Of a stretch of DNA of 64,000 bases, positions 1-10,042 are shown piece by piece. Numbering within the stretch: the stretch's first letter is position 1; the number at the start of each line of letters is the position of its first letter. The notes under the pieces are model-generated. The model ran no database searches and was not told the origin of the DNA. It was given only the letters and a program-made list of their open reading frames with translations. This DNA is from Tulasnella sp. 424 (lineage: Eukaryota; Basidiomycota; Agaricomycetes; Cantharellales; Tulasnellaceae): contig WSUB01000018.1 of assembly GCA_019633425.1 (NCBI GenBank), positions 67,699-131,698 of the forward strand. Reading direction: 5' to 3'. A program made the translations under genes and the position numbers.

Positions 1-990
1 CTTCAAGCATATCGGAGCTCAGTGGATACTCGAGGGTCTCCGTTTGCCCGCGGAATGCTCGGTCTCTCTGGAAGGTCGAGTGCAAGGGTGTCCAATGGAT
101 TCGCTCTTCCCCTCTCATCTCCCAGACCTGCCTACGAAATGCCTGTCAAAGGCATCACGAGTCGTCATCGTGGCCCTAGGAGGTTCCGTAAGGCTTTATT
201 CAGATGGCCTTTGGAGTCTGAACCTGACGTTGGATGATATGAACGTCATCCGAGAGGTGCTTCTCTGGCTGGATGTCACCGAGGCCTCTCCCGACACGGA
301 GACCATCCCCATCGAGGTGGAATGGGGCAATCACTACTACCCTAGAGACGATCTGTTTCACCCCGTTTCTGGGTTCGGAAACGTACGACGCATCACAATC
401 GACCCGACTTTTGGATCATTCTCTCCCCGCCCTCTAGGTGCGCGCAACGACGGATCACCCTCATTCCCCAGTCTTCGGGAACTACGTATCAAGGAACCGA
501 CAGATTCAGTTGTGGAGGCCATAATCGTCTTAATTCGCGAACGACAAGCAGCGCACAAGAGGAACATGTCTGTGGAGACGCTGCGGGCGATCATCTTCGA
601 TGGCCTCAGATCTGGGGCGCAACAGCCACCAATTATCAACTCTGAGACATTTCGGAGGCTAATACACTTCTCCAACGAATCCAATATCGAGGTTTGGTGG
701 TACGGTGCGCTGATGACTGAGGAGGGGAGTTCCGATTGAATTGGTTAGGTAAAAGGGGCCGAGGTCTGGGTTGCGACCGATGTGGGTTTCATGGGGCTCT
801 GCGTTGCCTTTATCGGCCTAGACAGTCATAACTAACAAGGAGCAATACGATCTGCTTTAAGTAGCCCGTCGATGCCCAGCCACTGACAGCCAGCTTTGGA
901 AGGTTCGTTCGTGCCTCCCGGTGCCTTGCCGGACGATCCTGGGTAAGGCCTTCCTGCCCATGGCGAGATCACACCTCTCTAACTCATCAG
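1..990. repeat. Tandem duplication, copy A (F-box 3' half plus 3' flank)
   Basis: Bases 1-990 align with 2175-3164 at a constant offset of 2174 through the coding part, with single-base indels after the stop. The match covers the 3' half of the gene and about 250 bases after the stop, ending in the shared string CTCTCTAACT(C/T)ATCAG. Beyond base 990 similarity stops. The left end of this copy is outside the window, so the unit is at least about 2.17 kb. Confidence 0.9.
2..739 (+). CDS. F-box/LRR-like protein, 3' part only (gene runs off the window start)
   Basis: The frame is open from base 2 to a stop at 737-739 and gives 245 residues. It matches the C-terminal half of the complete gene at 1242-2913, with about 88% identical residues by eye and no net indel. 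The upstream half, which should hold the F-box, lies outside the window. The conserved parts include WLDVTEASPDTETIP and the end WWYG.LMT.EGSSD. No catalytic motif is visible. In the sister gene this region is a leucine-rich C-terminal part, which in fungal F-box proteins usually binds the substrate for an SCF ubiquitin ligase. The intact frame at this divergence suggests it was under selection, at least until recently. It is either a working paralogue or a young truncated copy; the window cannot decide. Confidence 0.6.
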   Translation, partial: FKHIGAQWILEGLRLPAECSVSLEGRVQGCPMDSLFPSHLPDLPTKCLSKASRVVIVALGGSVRLYSDGLWSLNLTLDDMNVIREVLLWLDVTEASPDTETIPIEVEWGNHYYPRDDLFHPVSGFGNVRRITIDPTFGSFSPRPLGARNDGSPSFPSLRELRIKEPTDSVVEAIIVLIRERQAAHKRNMSVETLRAIIFDGLRSGAQQPPIINSETFRRLIHFSNESNIEVWWYGALMTEEGSSD

Positions 991-1241
991 CTTCATCGGA
1001 TCCGGGCTATTCATGAGTCGTAACTTAGTTGCTGTGGCTCGCCGCGTGGTACACAAGTAAAGGAATGTCCCATCGCCTCTTCTGGAAATAGCAGGTTGCT
1101 GAACTTGTTTGTCCACTCAAACCTAAGGCTCATCAAACATTCCTCCCCTCCCCCTCCAACACATAAGAGGTTTCTGGGAAGGCAGCAGACGCCACATCAA
1201 TTCCAACTACTCCGATCAGGAAAAGCTTCGAGTCCAAACCC
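991..1241. other. Junction and upstream region of the F-box gene
   Basis: This is unique sequence between duplication copy A and the inferred start of the downstream F-box gene. A C-rich run lies near 1140-1165, of the kind seen in fungal 5' leaders. I see no open frame of interest and no clear TATA box. Confidence 0.4.
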
Positions 1242-2913
1242 ATGAAGTGAGTCCTCATCATACCGAAGACTGTAGAGGCAGGAATCTGATATAGCGATCA
1301 CGCCCAGCCCCCCAAACAAGACAGACGCAAGCGACAAGCCGCAGAGCGAGCACAACGGAGAGATACATGCCAAATACAAGAATCAAGACGAGATTCCTAG
1401 CCGCCCTACTTATATCCAAGGATCGGGGAACGCATCCAGCCCGGTCCACCTCGTCCCAGCGGAGATCTTGGCAACGATCTTCCACTACACCTTACCTTCT
1501 GAGGCTGAAGCGCAGCAAGGCGCTCGGACAGTGCTTGCTAGCGTTTGTCGCCACTGGAATATCGTCGTAAACGACTCTCCGATCCTGTGGTCAGCGATCT
1601 GCCACAGTGATCCGATAGGAAGCATCTCGACATCTCTTGCCAAGTCTGGGGAAGCGAGCTTAGACGTGTACGGGGCTTGGGGAATACTCCCTCACGATAC
1701 TTCGCTAAGTTCGCTTGAAATGATAGCGGATCGGGATGGGAGACAAAGAACCTTCTGGACCTTGGTCTCAAGTCACCGGCGGCGCTGGCGAACCCTCGAC
1801 CTACAGTTCGGGGTCCCACCAGTTCACCCGTCGGTAGTAAACCCCGGAGCTACACCACTGTTGGAACGCCTTTCACTTTCCATGCCATACAAAGTATGGC
1901 CCAGCCGCGAACCACTCGATCTCCTCGAGGGACCAATTCCACGCCTCCGCCATCTGTTCCTTGACAGCGTTCCTATACGATGGGGCAGCTTCTCCGCACC
2001 AAACCTCTCCATACTTCATCTCGAGAATCTCGGCTATATTGATCCTTACCTTTCCGACATCCTTACACCTTGTCCAAACCTGACAGAGATAACCCTAGAG
2101 TCGATCACAAGCTTGACAGGGACAGCGCTGACTCGGCTACACCCGGTCGAGCTTCATCGACTTCGAGTACTCGTATTCAAGCATATCGGAGCTCAGTGGA
2201 TACTCGAGGGTCTCCGTTTGCCCGCGGAATGCTCGGTCTCTCTGGAAGGTCGAGTGCATGGGCATCCAAAGGATTCGCTCTTCCCCTCTCATCTCCCGGA
2301 CCTGCCTACAAAATGCCTGTCAAAGGCATCAAGAATCGTCATCGAAACCCAAGGAGGTACCGTAAGGCTTTCTTCAGATGGCCTCTGGAGTCTGAACCTG
2401 ATGTTGGATGATATGAACGTCATCCGAGAGGTGCTTCTCTGGCTGGATGTCACCGAGGCCTCTCCCGACACGGAGACCATCCCCATCGAGGTGGAATGGT
2501 GCAATCACTACCACCATAGAGACGATCTATTTCACCCCATTTCTGGATTCGGAAACGTACAACGTATCACAATCGACCCGACTTCTGGATCATTCTCTCC
2601 CCGCCCTCTAGGTGCGCGCAACGACGGAACGCCCTTATTTCCCGGTCTTCGGGAACTACGTATCAAGGAACCGACAGATTCAGTTGTGGAGGCCATAATC
2701 GTCTTAATTCGCGAACGACAAGCAGCGCACAAGAGGAACATGTCTGTGGAGACGCTGCGGGCGATCATCTTTGACGGCCTCGGATCTGGGGCGCAACAGC
2801 CACCAATTATCAACCCTGATATATTTCGGAGGTTACTACACTTCTCCAAAGAATCCAATATTGAGGTTTGGTGGTACGGTGAGCTGATGACTGCGGAGGG
2901 GAGTTCCGATTGA
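1242..2913 (+). CDS. F-box protein with leucine-rich C-terminal region
   Basis: The probable product is a substrate adaptor of an SCF E3 ubiquitin ligase. The F-box lies near residues 55-105 and reads LVPAEILATIFHYTL, then VCRHWNIVV, then SPILWSAI, the usual L-P-E-I-L, C-W and W pattern. After it comes a leucine-rich stretch typical of agaric F-box families. The long frame has no ATG before the F-box. I infer a 5-nt coding exon 1242-1246 (ATGAA), a 61-bp GT-AG intron 1247-1307 and exon 2 at 1308-2913, giving 536 residues. The alternative is that transcription starts elsewhere or the gene has lost its start. Its 3' half is repeated at 2-739. Such families expand by tandem duplication. The substrate is unknown. 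Confidence 0.7.
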
Positions 2914-3164
2914 ATTGGTTAGGTAAAGGGGCCGAGGTCTAGGTTGCGACCGATGTGGGTTTCATGGGGCTCTGCGTTGCCCTTATCGGCCTAGAGAGTC
3001 ATAGCTAACAAGGAGTAATATAATCTGTTTTAAGTAGCCAGTCGATGCCTAGCCACTGACAGCCAGCTTTGAAATGTCCGTTTGTGCCTCCTCGTGCCTT
3101 GCCGGACGATCCCTGACTAAGGCCTTCCTGCCCATGGCAAAATCACGCCTCTCTAACTTATCAG
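2175..3164. repeat. Tandem duplication, copy B
   Basis: This is the partner of 1-990. It covers the C-terminal half of the complete F-box gene and about 250 bases of 3' flank. In the flank the two copies differ by scattered substitutions and single-base gaps, which indicates an old rather than recent event. Confidence 0.9.
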
Positions 3165-3603
3165 AGTCCCAAGACCCAATGAATGAAAGACGGTACACAC
3201 AGCCACGGCACATGTGTACACCATTTGATAATGCTATTTGACAGTCTCAAGTCTTCGGGGCCGGCTGATCCCCGAACGGGGCACGCAGGCGTTCGGTGTT
3301 CTTTCCGGACCCATCGGGAAGTAGCCGAACAGGTGTGCTTCGGGACTTTTGAGAAAGAGGTATAGATCCGATCGATTGGATTGGAAATATTCCCAGGAGG
3401 AAGAGAAAAAAGGCCGAGGAAAAAGGACAAAGCTAAAAGAAAGACAACGTAAATCACCTGTCATAAGACCAGGGGAAATTGCATATGGGAGAGAGAGAGA
3501 AAGAGCGTGATCACAAGGGAGAAAAATAAATACGATATCCCCCCGAGCGACCTCAGTAAGGGGAACGGCCTTATCGTGGGTCTCCACCGAAGTCCTAACC
3601 CTA
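3165..3603. other. Gene-free stretch between convergent genes
   Basis: This stretch contains purine-rich low-complexity DNA (for example GGGAGAGAGAGAGAAAGAG near 3487). It probably includes the 3' untranslated region of the minus-strand hydrolase. Short frames on both strands show no family features. Confidence 0.4.
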
Positions 3604-5000
3604 TTATAGTCTAGCGGGAGGAGTTTGATCCTTGGTCTCGGCGTGCTTGTCGAACCACGACACAGCTTCATCAGTCGCCTTCTCCCAGACCCCATGAGGT
3701 TCGTTGAGGATCTCGTGGTAGGAATCCTGTGGGGGGTCACCGTATTACGTCAATGTCAAGAGAAAAGGGACTTCGAAGGGGGGAACCCTACCGGCCAATC
3801 GACCCAGCTCTTGTCAGTCGCTGGAGCTTGCTCGTAGAAGGCTTTCGCAGCAGGGTATGAGCAAATCTAACCGGAAGTGGTTCCATTTGTCAGCACCAGG
3901 ACAAGGCGCTCAAAGAGATCGAGAAACGATTACCTTGTCCTGAGTTCCGTGCCACATGAGAAGCTAATAATAGGAGTGGGTGCAGAAAACGTTAAAATCG
4001 GCTGGGCAATGATGACGTAGAATCGGGTGTGAACATACAGGGAGATCATTGGGGAAGTCCTTGTACCCTTTGGTGTGCAGGAAGTCACCCTGAACAAAGG
4101 GGCGGAGTTTTGGCGCTGAGTTATCACTTTGAAGGCGGAGATAAACATGCGAGGGGACGTACAGCGGAGAGAATCCCATCGAGGCAACCAAGACTAGCCC
4201 ATGGCTTCATCATAGTGTCCACTCTGGCAGCAGCAACGACAGCCGAGTCTCTGGAAAGGTCCTAAAATTAAGGGGCGTTAGGAAAACTCTCTTTTTTACC
4301 CCCGTCCGTTAATCAAAAAGCGCGTACCGCTGCAGGAATTTCAGCGGGGAAAGATGCCCAAGGGACGACTTTGGACAGAACGGAGCCGACCACACGGAGT
4401 AATTTGCTGGCTGGCGTGGTTTGTTGGATGAGAGGCGAGCACACCACCACACCGGACAGGAGCTGGATAGTCGACTCTGCAGGCAATCCATTCTTTGCTG
4501 TGACGAAACTAAGAACCAAACCGCCTCCCTATAATGTTTTACGCAAAAAGAAAACACGGCGAATTCAACGTTTACGTTCCGTTAGTATAAACCACAGCCC
4601 TTTCAGCCCTAGAGGGTTGGTCTTTTGTGCGCGCGCTTACCATCGAGTGACCCCACAAGAACAACGGAACACCATCCGCTTTAGCCTTCTCGCTTTCCCT
4701 CTTGACAAAAAACTCCAAATCTCCCAATTGCTGTGAGCGCGTAGTTACTCCGTACCGACTGCTGGCGCTCTTGCGCTGCTCGTCAAAAGCGGTTCGGCCC
4801 CATCCTCTTTGGTCAAAGGAAAAGACCTCGAGCCCAGCGCGCTGAACACGTTGGAAAACGTGGTCGTAGCGACCAATGTGCTCTTGGAAGCCGTGGACGA
4901 ACACGACATGCGCTTTGGGAGGCGTGGAAGGGACGTATCGACGGGAATAAAAGTTGGTGTCGGAAGGACCGATGATCCACTCTTCTTGGTAGCTTGCCAT
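3604..5000 (-). CDS. Alpha/beta hydrolase, monoacylglycerol-lipase-like (Hydrolase_4)
   Basis: This is probably a lipase or esterase that hydrolyses monoacylglycerols, related to yeast Yju3 and human MGLL. Seven exons restore one frame: 5000-4641, 4528-4328, 4261-4163, 4089-4039, 3963-3934, 3866-3792 and 3726-3604, for 312 residues, the usual size. The family signature is complete: oxyanion-side HGFQEH near residue 37, the nucleophile elbow GHSMGGG near 117-123 split by intron 1, WHGTQD with the catalytic Asp near 243, and YHEILNEPHG with the catalytic His near 275. The sequence LSRDSAVVAA also matches the family. There is no signal peptide or membrane segment. The start ATG is followed at once by the expected N-terminal sequence (MASYQEEWI). 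The exact substrate cannot be read from sequence. Confidence 0.88.
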
Positions 5001-6019
5001 TCTGGGGGGGAGGGGAAACGGGATAAAAGTTTGGAACGGTTGGGTGGTTGGGTGGTGGGAGAGCAGGAGGCTGTTTCCGAGTTCGGTGCCGAGAGATCGA
5101 GCGCTGTTTGAAAAGAAATAAAAAACAGGAACGCCCCCCGAAGAGGATCCAGTTCGGTCAGACTTAGGGAAAAAAAGAAAAGGACGCTAACGAGGTGAAC
5201 CTGCAAATTGATCCGGGGACTTACAAGGAAAGCGTAGAGGTGTGGGTAAAAAAGTTTCGAAAAAGATGGCGAGTGGTTGGCTGCGAGGTTAGCGCATGAA
5301 AAAGCCAAGCGAGAACGTTCACATGAACACGGAGAGTCGTCGACCCTGAATGACGCCACGAAGCAAAGCCCTCACCGAGGAAACTACTAATCACCGACCC
5401 CGCTTCGGTACTACTACAAAAGGCGAGTGGGGGGACGATCTGGGAAAAGGTGATATGGCAAATCCACGGTTCCTGATCGAGGAATATCGACAGGGTTGGC
5501 TATTTTTAGTGGGCGCAGAGAGAGGGACGATGGCTCCGAAAAGAAAAGAAAATTGGTTCAAACGTGGCTACAAAATACAGAATGGGGGAAAGAGGCGAGC
5601 TTAAGTCCGCGACGAATGAAAAAGGCGCACACGAGCAGTGTAACCAAACCAAGCAAAAAGGAGAAAAACAAAATTGTAGAGCCAAGATGAAAGTGAAAAA
5701 ACCAACAAAAAAAGAAAGAGTAATGTACCCATGTACAGAAATACGTAGAATTGGAGAGAAAATGGTGTTGCATGTAGGAATGTACGAGTACATTGAGAGG
5801 AGCGAGAGATTGGGTTGGCAAAAATGGAGGGGTTGTACATGAAAGAACAAGAAAAGGAAAAAGATGGTCGAGTTGGGAGAGGTGGTATAGAGTCCAAGGT
5901 ATCGCGCTTGGGGGTATGAGCGAGCTGTGTTCGCTTTTCGTTCCCGAGTTGCTGCTCGTCGTCCTTCGGTCCCATCGCCGGGCCCGCATTCCGTCCCGTC
6001 TCCTCCATCCCACCATCCT
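5001..6019. other. Long gene-free region between two minus-strand genes
   Basis: It should hold the promoter and 5' leader of the hydrolase (near 5000) and the 3' untranslated region of the methyltransferase (near 6019). A-rich tracts occupy 5520-5860. Several overlapping frames exist on both strands, but their translations are low-complexity Phe/Ser/Lys runs with no family resemblance. Confidence 0.5.
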
Positions 6020-8090
6020 TCATGTCATCACGTCCTTCTTCCTCGCCGACATAACCACAACCCTCACGAACACCTGCTTCTTCGGACGCTTGATCTCCTC
6101 CAACGCGGCTGCTTTCATCCGGTTGACCTCGGTCTGGCTCTTGAAATCCAACAGGCAGGGTAGGAAGCTGTCGACGAACAGGTCAAAGTCTTTGCCGACG
6201 AGACGCGCGATTTCGTTGCTGAAAGCACCGTCGGGAGCGTCCTCTACGAATGACGAAATAATAGCAACGTCAGAAACTCGAAGGAGAGCTTGCAACGCAA
6301 TTCACAAAAGCACGTACTTGGGAACAACTGCATCAACGGCAGATAGAGCTCATTATACGTCAACTCGTCCAACAACTTGTGATCCCTGATCCACCCCCGC
6401 AAGTTGGCCGCAGCGTCGATATGCGCCATCTTTTGATGTAACGCCGACACGATAGCTTGAAGCATGAGCACCAGAGGACTGATGTACTCCTTCTTCGTCT
6501 TCTTCTTGGTATCCCCCGCTTGCCCTCCATCACCACCACCACCCGCTTGGCCCCCTCCAGCGGTCCGGTCCATCGAGCGACGAGAGCGAAGCGTCTGGTA
6601 GATAGACTTTGGATCCGGTGCGGCGTACGGACGGAAGTCGGTCTCGCAAAAGTAGAGTATCCCTCCGGGTTTCAGGCAGCCCGTGCATTGGTCGATGAAG
6701 CCCGGATAATCTCGAATTCCGGAAGCGAGCAGGCGGATGTGGATCAGGTGCGTGGAGTCGTAGTAGTGCTCGAGTGAAAGGTTAAGGTCGTCCATTTCGA
6801 GGCGGCAATTAACTGGGAGGGCGTCCCTGTTCGCCCCAAATGGTGGACAATTGGGATGTGACGAGTGGAGAGAGAGAAGCAAGAAGCCAGTAAAATCGCC
6901 ACCACCCACATCCCGGCCCAGCCAGAAAAAGGTTGATCATTGAAGAGGGTGGGGGGTATATGCCGATGGGGATAGGAATGCGGAAGCAGATACGAGAAAA
7001 GGGAAAAGGATCCAGAGTTAGATGAGATGAGAGGCTATCTCAACGTGTTGCAGGTGAGAGAGTGTTACTTACGCATCAGGTTGTAATGGCGCCAGATCGA
7101 TTCCGACCACCTCTGCTTCCGGATATCGGTTCGCCATGTCGATTGCCCTGAAAGGGTTTCCATCGTTTCGATCGTTTTTTGTGCGCGATAGTCGACAAAG
7201 GGGGGGAGTCGATGGGAGGGGGACCAAGTGACGAGGCGCCCGGTGCCGCGCGCGCATCGCAACCCAGAGGAACGGACCAGAGTTGACCGCAGATAACACG
7301 AGGCAGCATGTCGTGAGTTCACGGTCGCATATGGGAAAGAAGGGAAAAGAAGGCCATTTTAAAAAAAGTCAGTTTTTCCTTGTCAATTATGTCATTTCGC
7401 GAGTTGTGGCACGGCGAAGAGATGTGGAATGAATTGTTATGCATCGGGGAGAGAGAGACACGCACCATGCCGCAGTACCGGTTCCCAAGTCCATGATACG
7501 CTTCTGCTCGGCTGGACTGAATGCGAGGATCTCGTCGACGATGTCTGGTGGCCCGACGAAGAGTTCATCGCCAAAGAGTTGTTTGAAGAGGAATTTGTAG
7601 AGTGTGTGTTCCTCATCTGCGCACAAGGACAAGAGTGTAAATATGTAAGGAACGAGCCTAGCGTGCCAAGTGTACGTACCCATTCTCTGTCATAGTGGAT
7701 TACGAGCGAAAGGGGGGGATAAAGGGTGTGGTGCAAGGACGGAGGTTAGTACCGGGGTGGAGAATAATCGCGGGACGCAAAACGACAAAGCGTTCATGGA
7801 ATGAGCCGGGATGCCCAACGTACCATGACTTCAGGCTCGTCTGCAGCCATCGAGTACGTCGCGCAGGTACTATTGACCTTTCTGCCGTGTTTCTCGTCAA
7901 AGAGTCCATCGTACATGCTGCCGGTCATGCTTTGTAAAGTTGGAGCCGGGGATGAACTACGGTCCGAAGACGAGACGGACTCTCCCGCGCGGGGTGAACG
8001 TCCGTCATAGCCTGGTTTGACAGTGGCTGCGGTGTCGCTGTAGATGTCGACCTCCATGTCGTCTTCTGCGATGGGGTGGAGAGGCATCAT
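6020..8090 (-). CDS. LaeA-like class I SAM-dependent methyltransferase
   Basis: Members transfer a methyl group from S-adenosylmethionine. LaeA relatives act in the nucleus on secondary metabolism and development, but many basidiomycete paralogues have unknown substrates. The inferred exons are 8090-7824, a 7-nt microexon 7686-7680, 7616-7466, 7147-7073, 6826-6318 and 6243-6020, for 410 residues. Motif I is DLGTGTAAWAIDMA, followed by the acidic loop VVGIDLAPLQPD, then LKPGGILYFCE, as in the LaeA/Methyltransf_25 fold. The first about 85 residues are Ser-rich and disordered. A Gly/Lys-rich insert lies after the sequence SMDRTAGGG. The frame is open upstream to 8447, but that part translates to Ser/Pro/Phe-rich leader-like sequence, so I chose the MMPLHP start. 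Confidence 0.8.
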
Positions 8091-10042
8091 ATAGGGAGGG
8101 GGGTCCCGGTTGGATGTCGAGGTTTGGCTGAAGAATGGAAGAGAGGCAGTAGGGAAGGGGGGAACCCGAAGAAGGACGAAGAGTTCGGGTGGAGGTTCGT
8201 ATACCGTGGATCGTTTATATGCGAGGATTTTAGCAGGTTTGGTTTGTTGGGGGTAGTGAAAGGGAAGAGAGAGAGTAGAGGGAAACGAAGGAGGGGAACG
8301 AGAAGGGGGGGAACGGAGATAAATAGATTTAGAGGTGATTGTGGGATGGGATGGCGGAATGACGGAGTACTTTTTTTTATTTGTTGTAATGTAGTAATGG
8401 GTCTGATGGAAGTCAAGCGAGAGAGAGAAAAACGAGAGGAAAGCCAACTGGGGCTGTGAAAAGTAATGGGATGAGATCCCATCCCATCAATCAGAGAAGT
8501 GGACAATCAAAAGCCCGGCTGCTTCTTCCCTTCTTCCGTCCCTTTGGGGGAGTGGGTGTACAGTCATCAACTAGTACTAAACCAAATACACTCATGTACG
8601 TCCACCACAACGCCCTGCTAAACAACGATCGAGCCAAAGGTGCACACTAAATTCCCTCTTCTTTCCTTTTCATCTATTTTCATAGGGGAGCGGGAAAAAG
8701 GCCAAGATCGGATCCAAGCCACAACCACCCATGGCCACTGGCACGCCCCCACTTCTTCCCGGACTCACCGATTCAAATACGGCCACGAGGCCCAGATTCC
8801 AAGATCCCGCCAAATTACTGGGAAATATTATTAATAATGATTGGACAACTCAGGAACGGCTTGCTTTCATTTGCTTGCGTCACCCGGCATTCTTTTTTCG
8901 GCAAGCACCCGGTATTACAAAATACAGCCCCTGTGTGACATCTCAAAGTATCGCCGCTCTCCGCCTTCCCACGGCTTCAGCCACTCCGAATCTCCGAAAC
9001 CTCCCATGTGCAGCCCCTATGCGTCCGTATGGATCACTTCCCTTTCCTCTCATAAATTGAAAGCATAACGGTGTCCCGCCGGACTCCCAATCATGAGTCC
9101 CTCATTACATCCAGCGTGTTCACCATCCAGGTTTGTACTTTGTTGCATGGTCTTGGAACGTCCTTCTCGTTGCTGGTGTTCGGGCGCATTTCTCTTATCT
9201 CTGAAATGCCCATATGGAACGTCTGATTCGACCTTGTTCCTGGCACTCCCCAAGTAAGGACCCCGAGAACCACTTGATGAGTGGTCGTACGAGCCTTCGT
9301 TGCTTGGCCTCTCTGTCGAGTGCCTAGCGTGCCGAGAACACGAGCTGTTTATCGACTTGTTCGGGTGATTACATGCAACTACTTGCCTATCTCGAATACA
9401 AAGTGAACTGATCTGCGTGCCTAGCACTGGGTAGTTAAATCTTATCGTTGTCCTGCTGAGCCCAACCCATCCTAACCGTCGGCTCCGGCATCAGTATCGA
9501 TTACGAACGACTAGTACAGTGACAGGTCAGCTAAACGCTCGGCATAATGCTCTCCAACACCTCAGGCTTCGACGGCCAAAGCCACACTCCCCACTTAGGG
9601 CTTGAGGAATCCGCATGGACACTCGGAAGACCTTTCGCCCCGTCTGTCTTTCTCGGGTGCAACGAACCGAACACCGGTATGCTTCCGGAAGCCTAGGGGT
9701 TTCGGTATCTGGGGTCCCACACTCTTCCTTCCTCCAATCCTCTCCAACCGATAACGAAACACACACTCTCAGCCTTTGCCTCTTTATGGATTTCAGGCAA
9801 GGGGGGAGCAATGGAAGGTGTATAAAGACCAGCTCAACTTTCGGTAGCTGACATCTTGGCCTTTTGGACGTCTTCCCTCTTCCGCCCTACCCTCCTCTTC
9901 CTTTTCCACTCCGCAACCCATCCACAAGCGGCTAATTCGTTAGCCGACTCTCTCTTCTTTTACACCAACCTTTTAAAGACCAAGTCCCACTCCTCCCCTT
10001 CCTTCGTACCACCTCTTTCATTCGTCCTCGTTCTAGTCCATA
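8091..10042. other. Large divergent intergenic region
   Basis: This is about 1.95 kb between the divergent methyltransferase and purine permease genes. Bases 8091-8450 are the likely 5' leader of the methyltransferase. Bases 8640-9540 hold no supported gene. From 9860 to 10040 the plus strand is pyrimidine-rich, typical of a fungal leader before a highly used ATG. GATA-type sites (CGATAA) lie at 9749-9754 on the plus strand and 9442-9447 on the minus strand. They could serve a nitrogen regulator, since purine uptake is often nitrogen controlled in fungi, but such short motifs occur by chance. Confidence 0.5.
9821..9827 (+). promoter_or_regulatory. Possible TATA box of the purine permease gene
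   Basis: The sequence TATAAAG stands 216 bases before the start codon and is followed by a long pyrimidine-rich stretch. That spacing fits a long leader. No transcript start can be read from the sequence. Confidence 0.35.

Noticed and set aside
5350..6389. Overlapping frames of 84-198 codons on both strands
   Set aside because: The right part is antisense to the methyltransferase last exons, and the left part is A-rich untranslated sequence giving Lys/Phe runs.
8091..8447. N-terminal extension of the methyltransferase frame up to 8447
   Set aside because: It translates to a Ser/Pro/Phe-rich stretch typical of a pyrimidine-rich leader, and the family start lies further in; MMPLHP at 8090 is the better start.
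8731..9060. A 109-codon plus-strand frame in the large intergenic region
   Set aside because: Low-complexity composition and no family resemblance; it lies between divergent genes with no transcript signals of its own.
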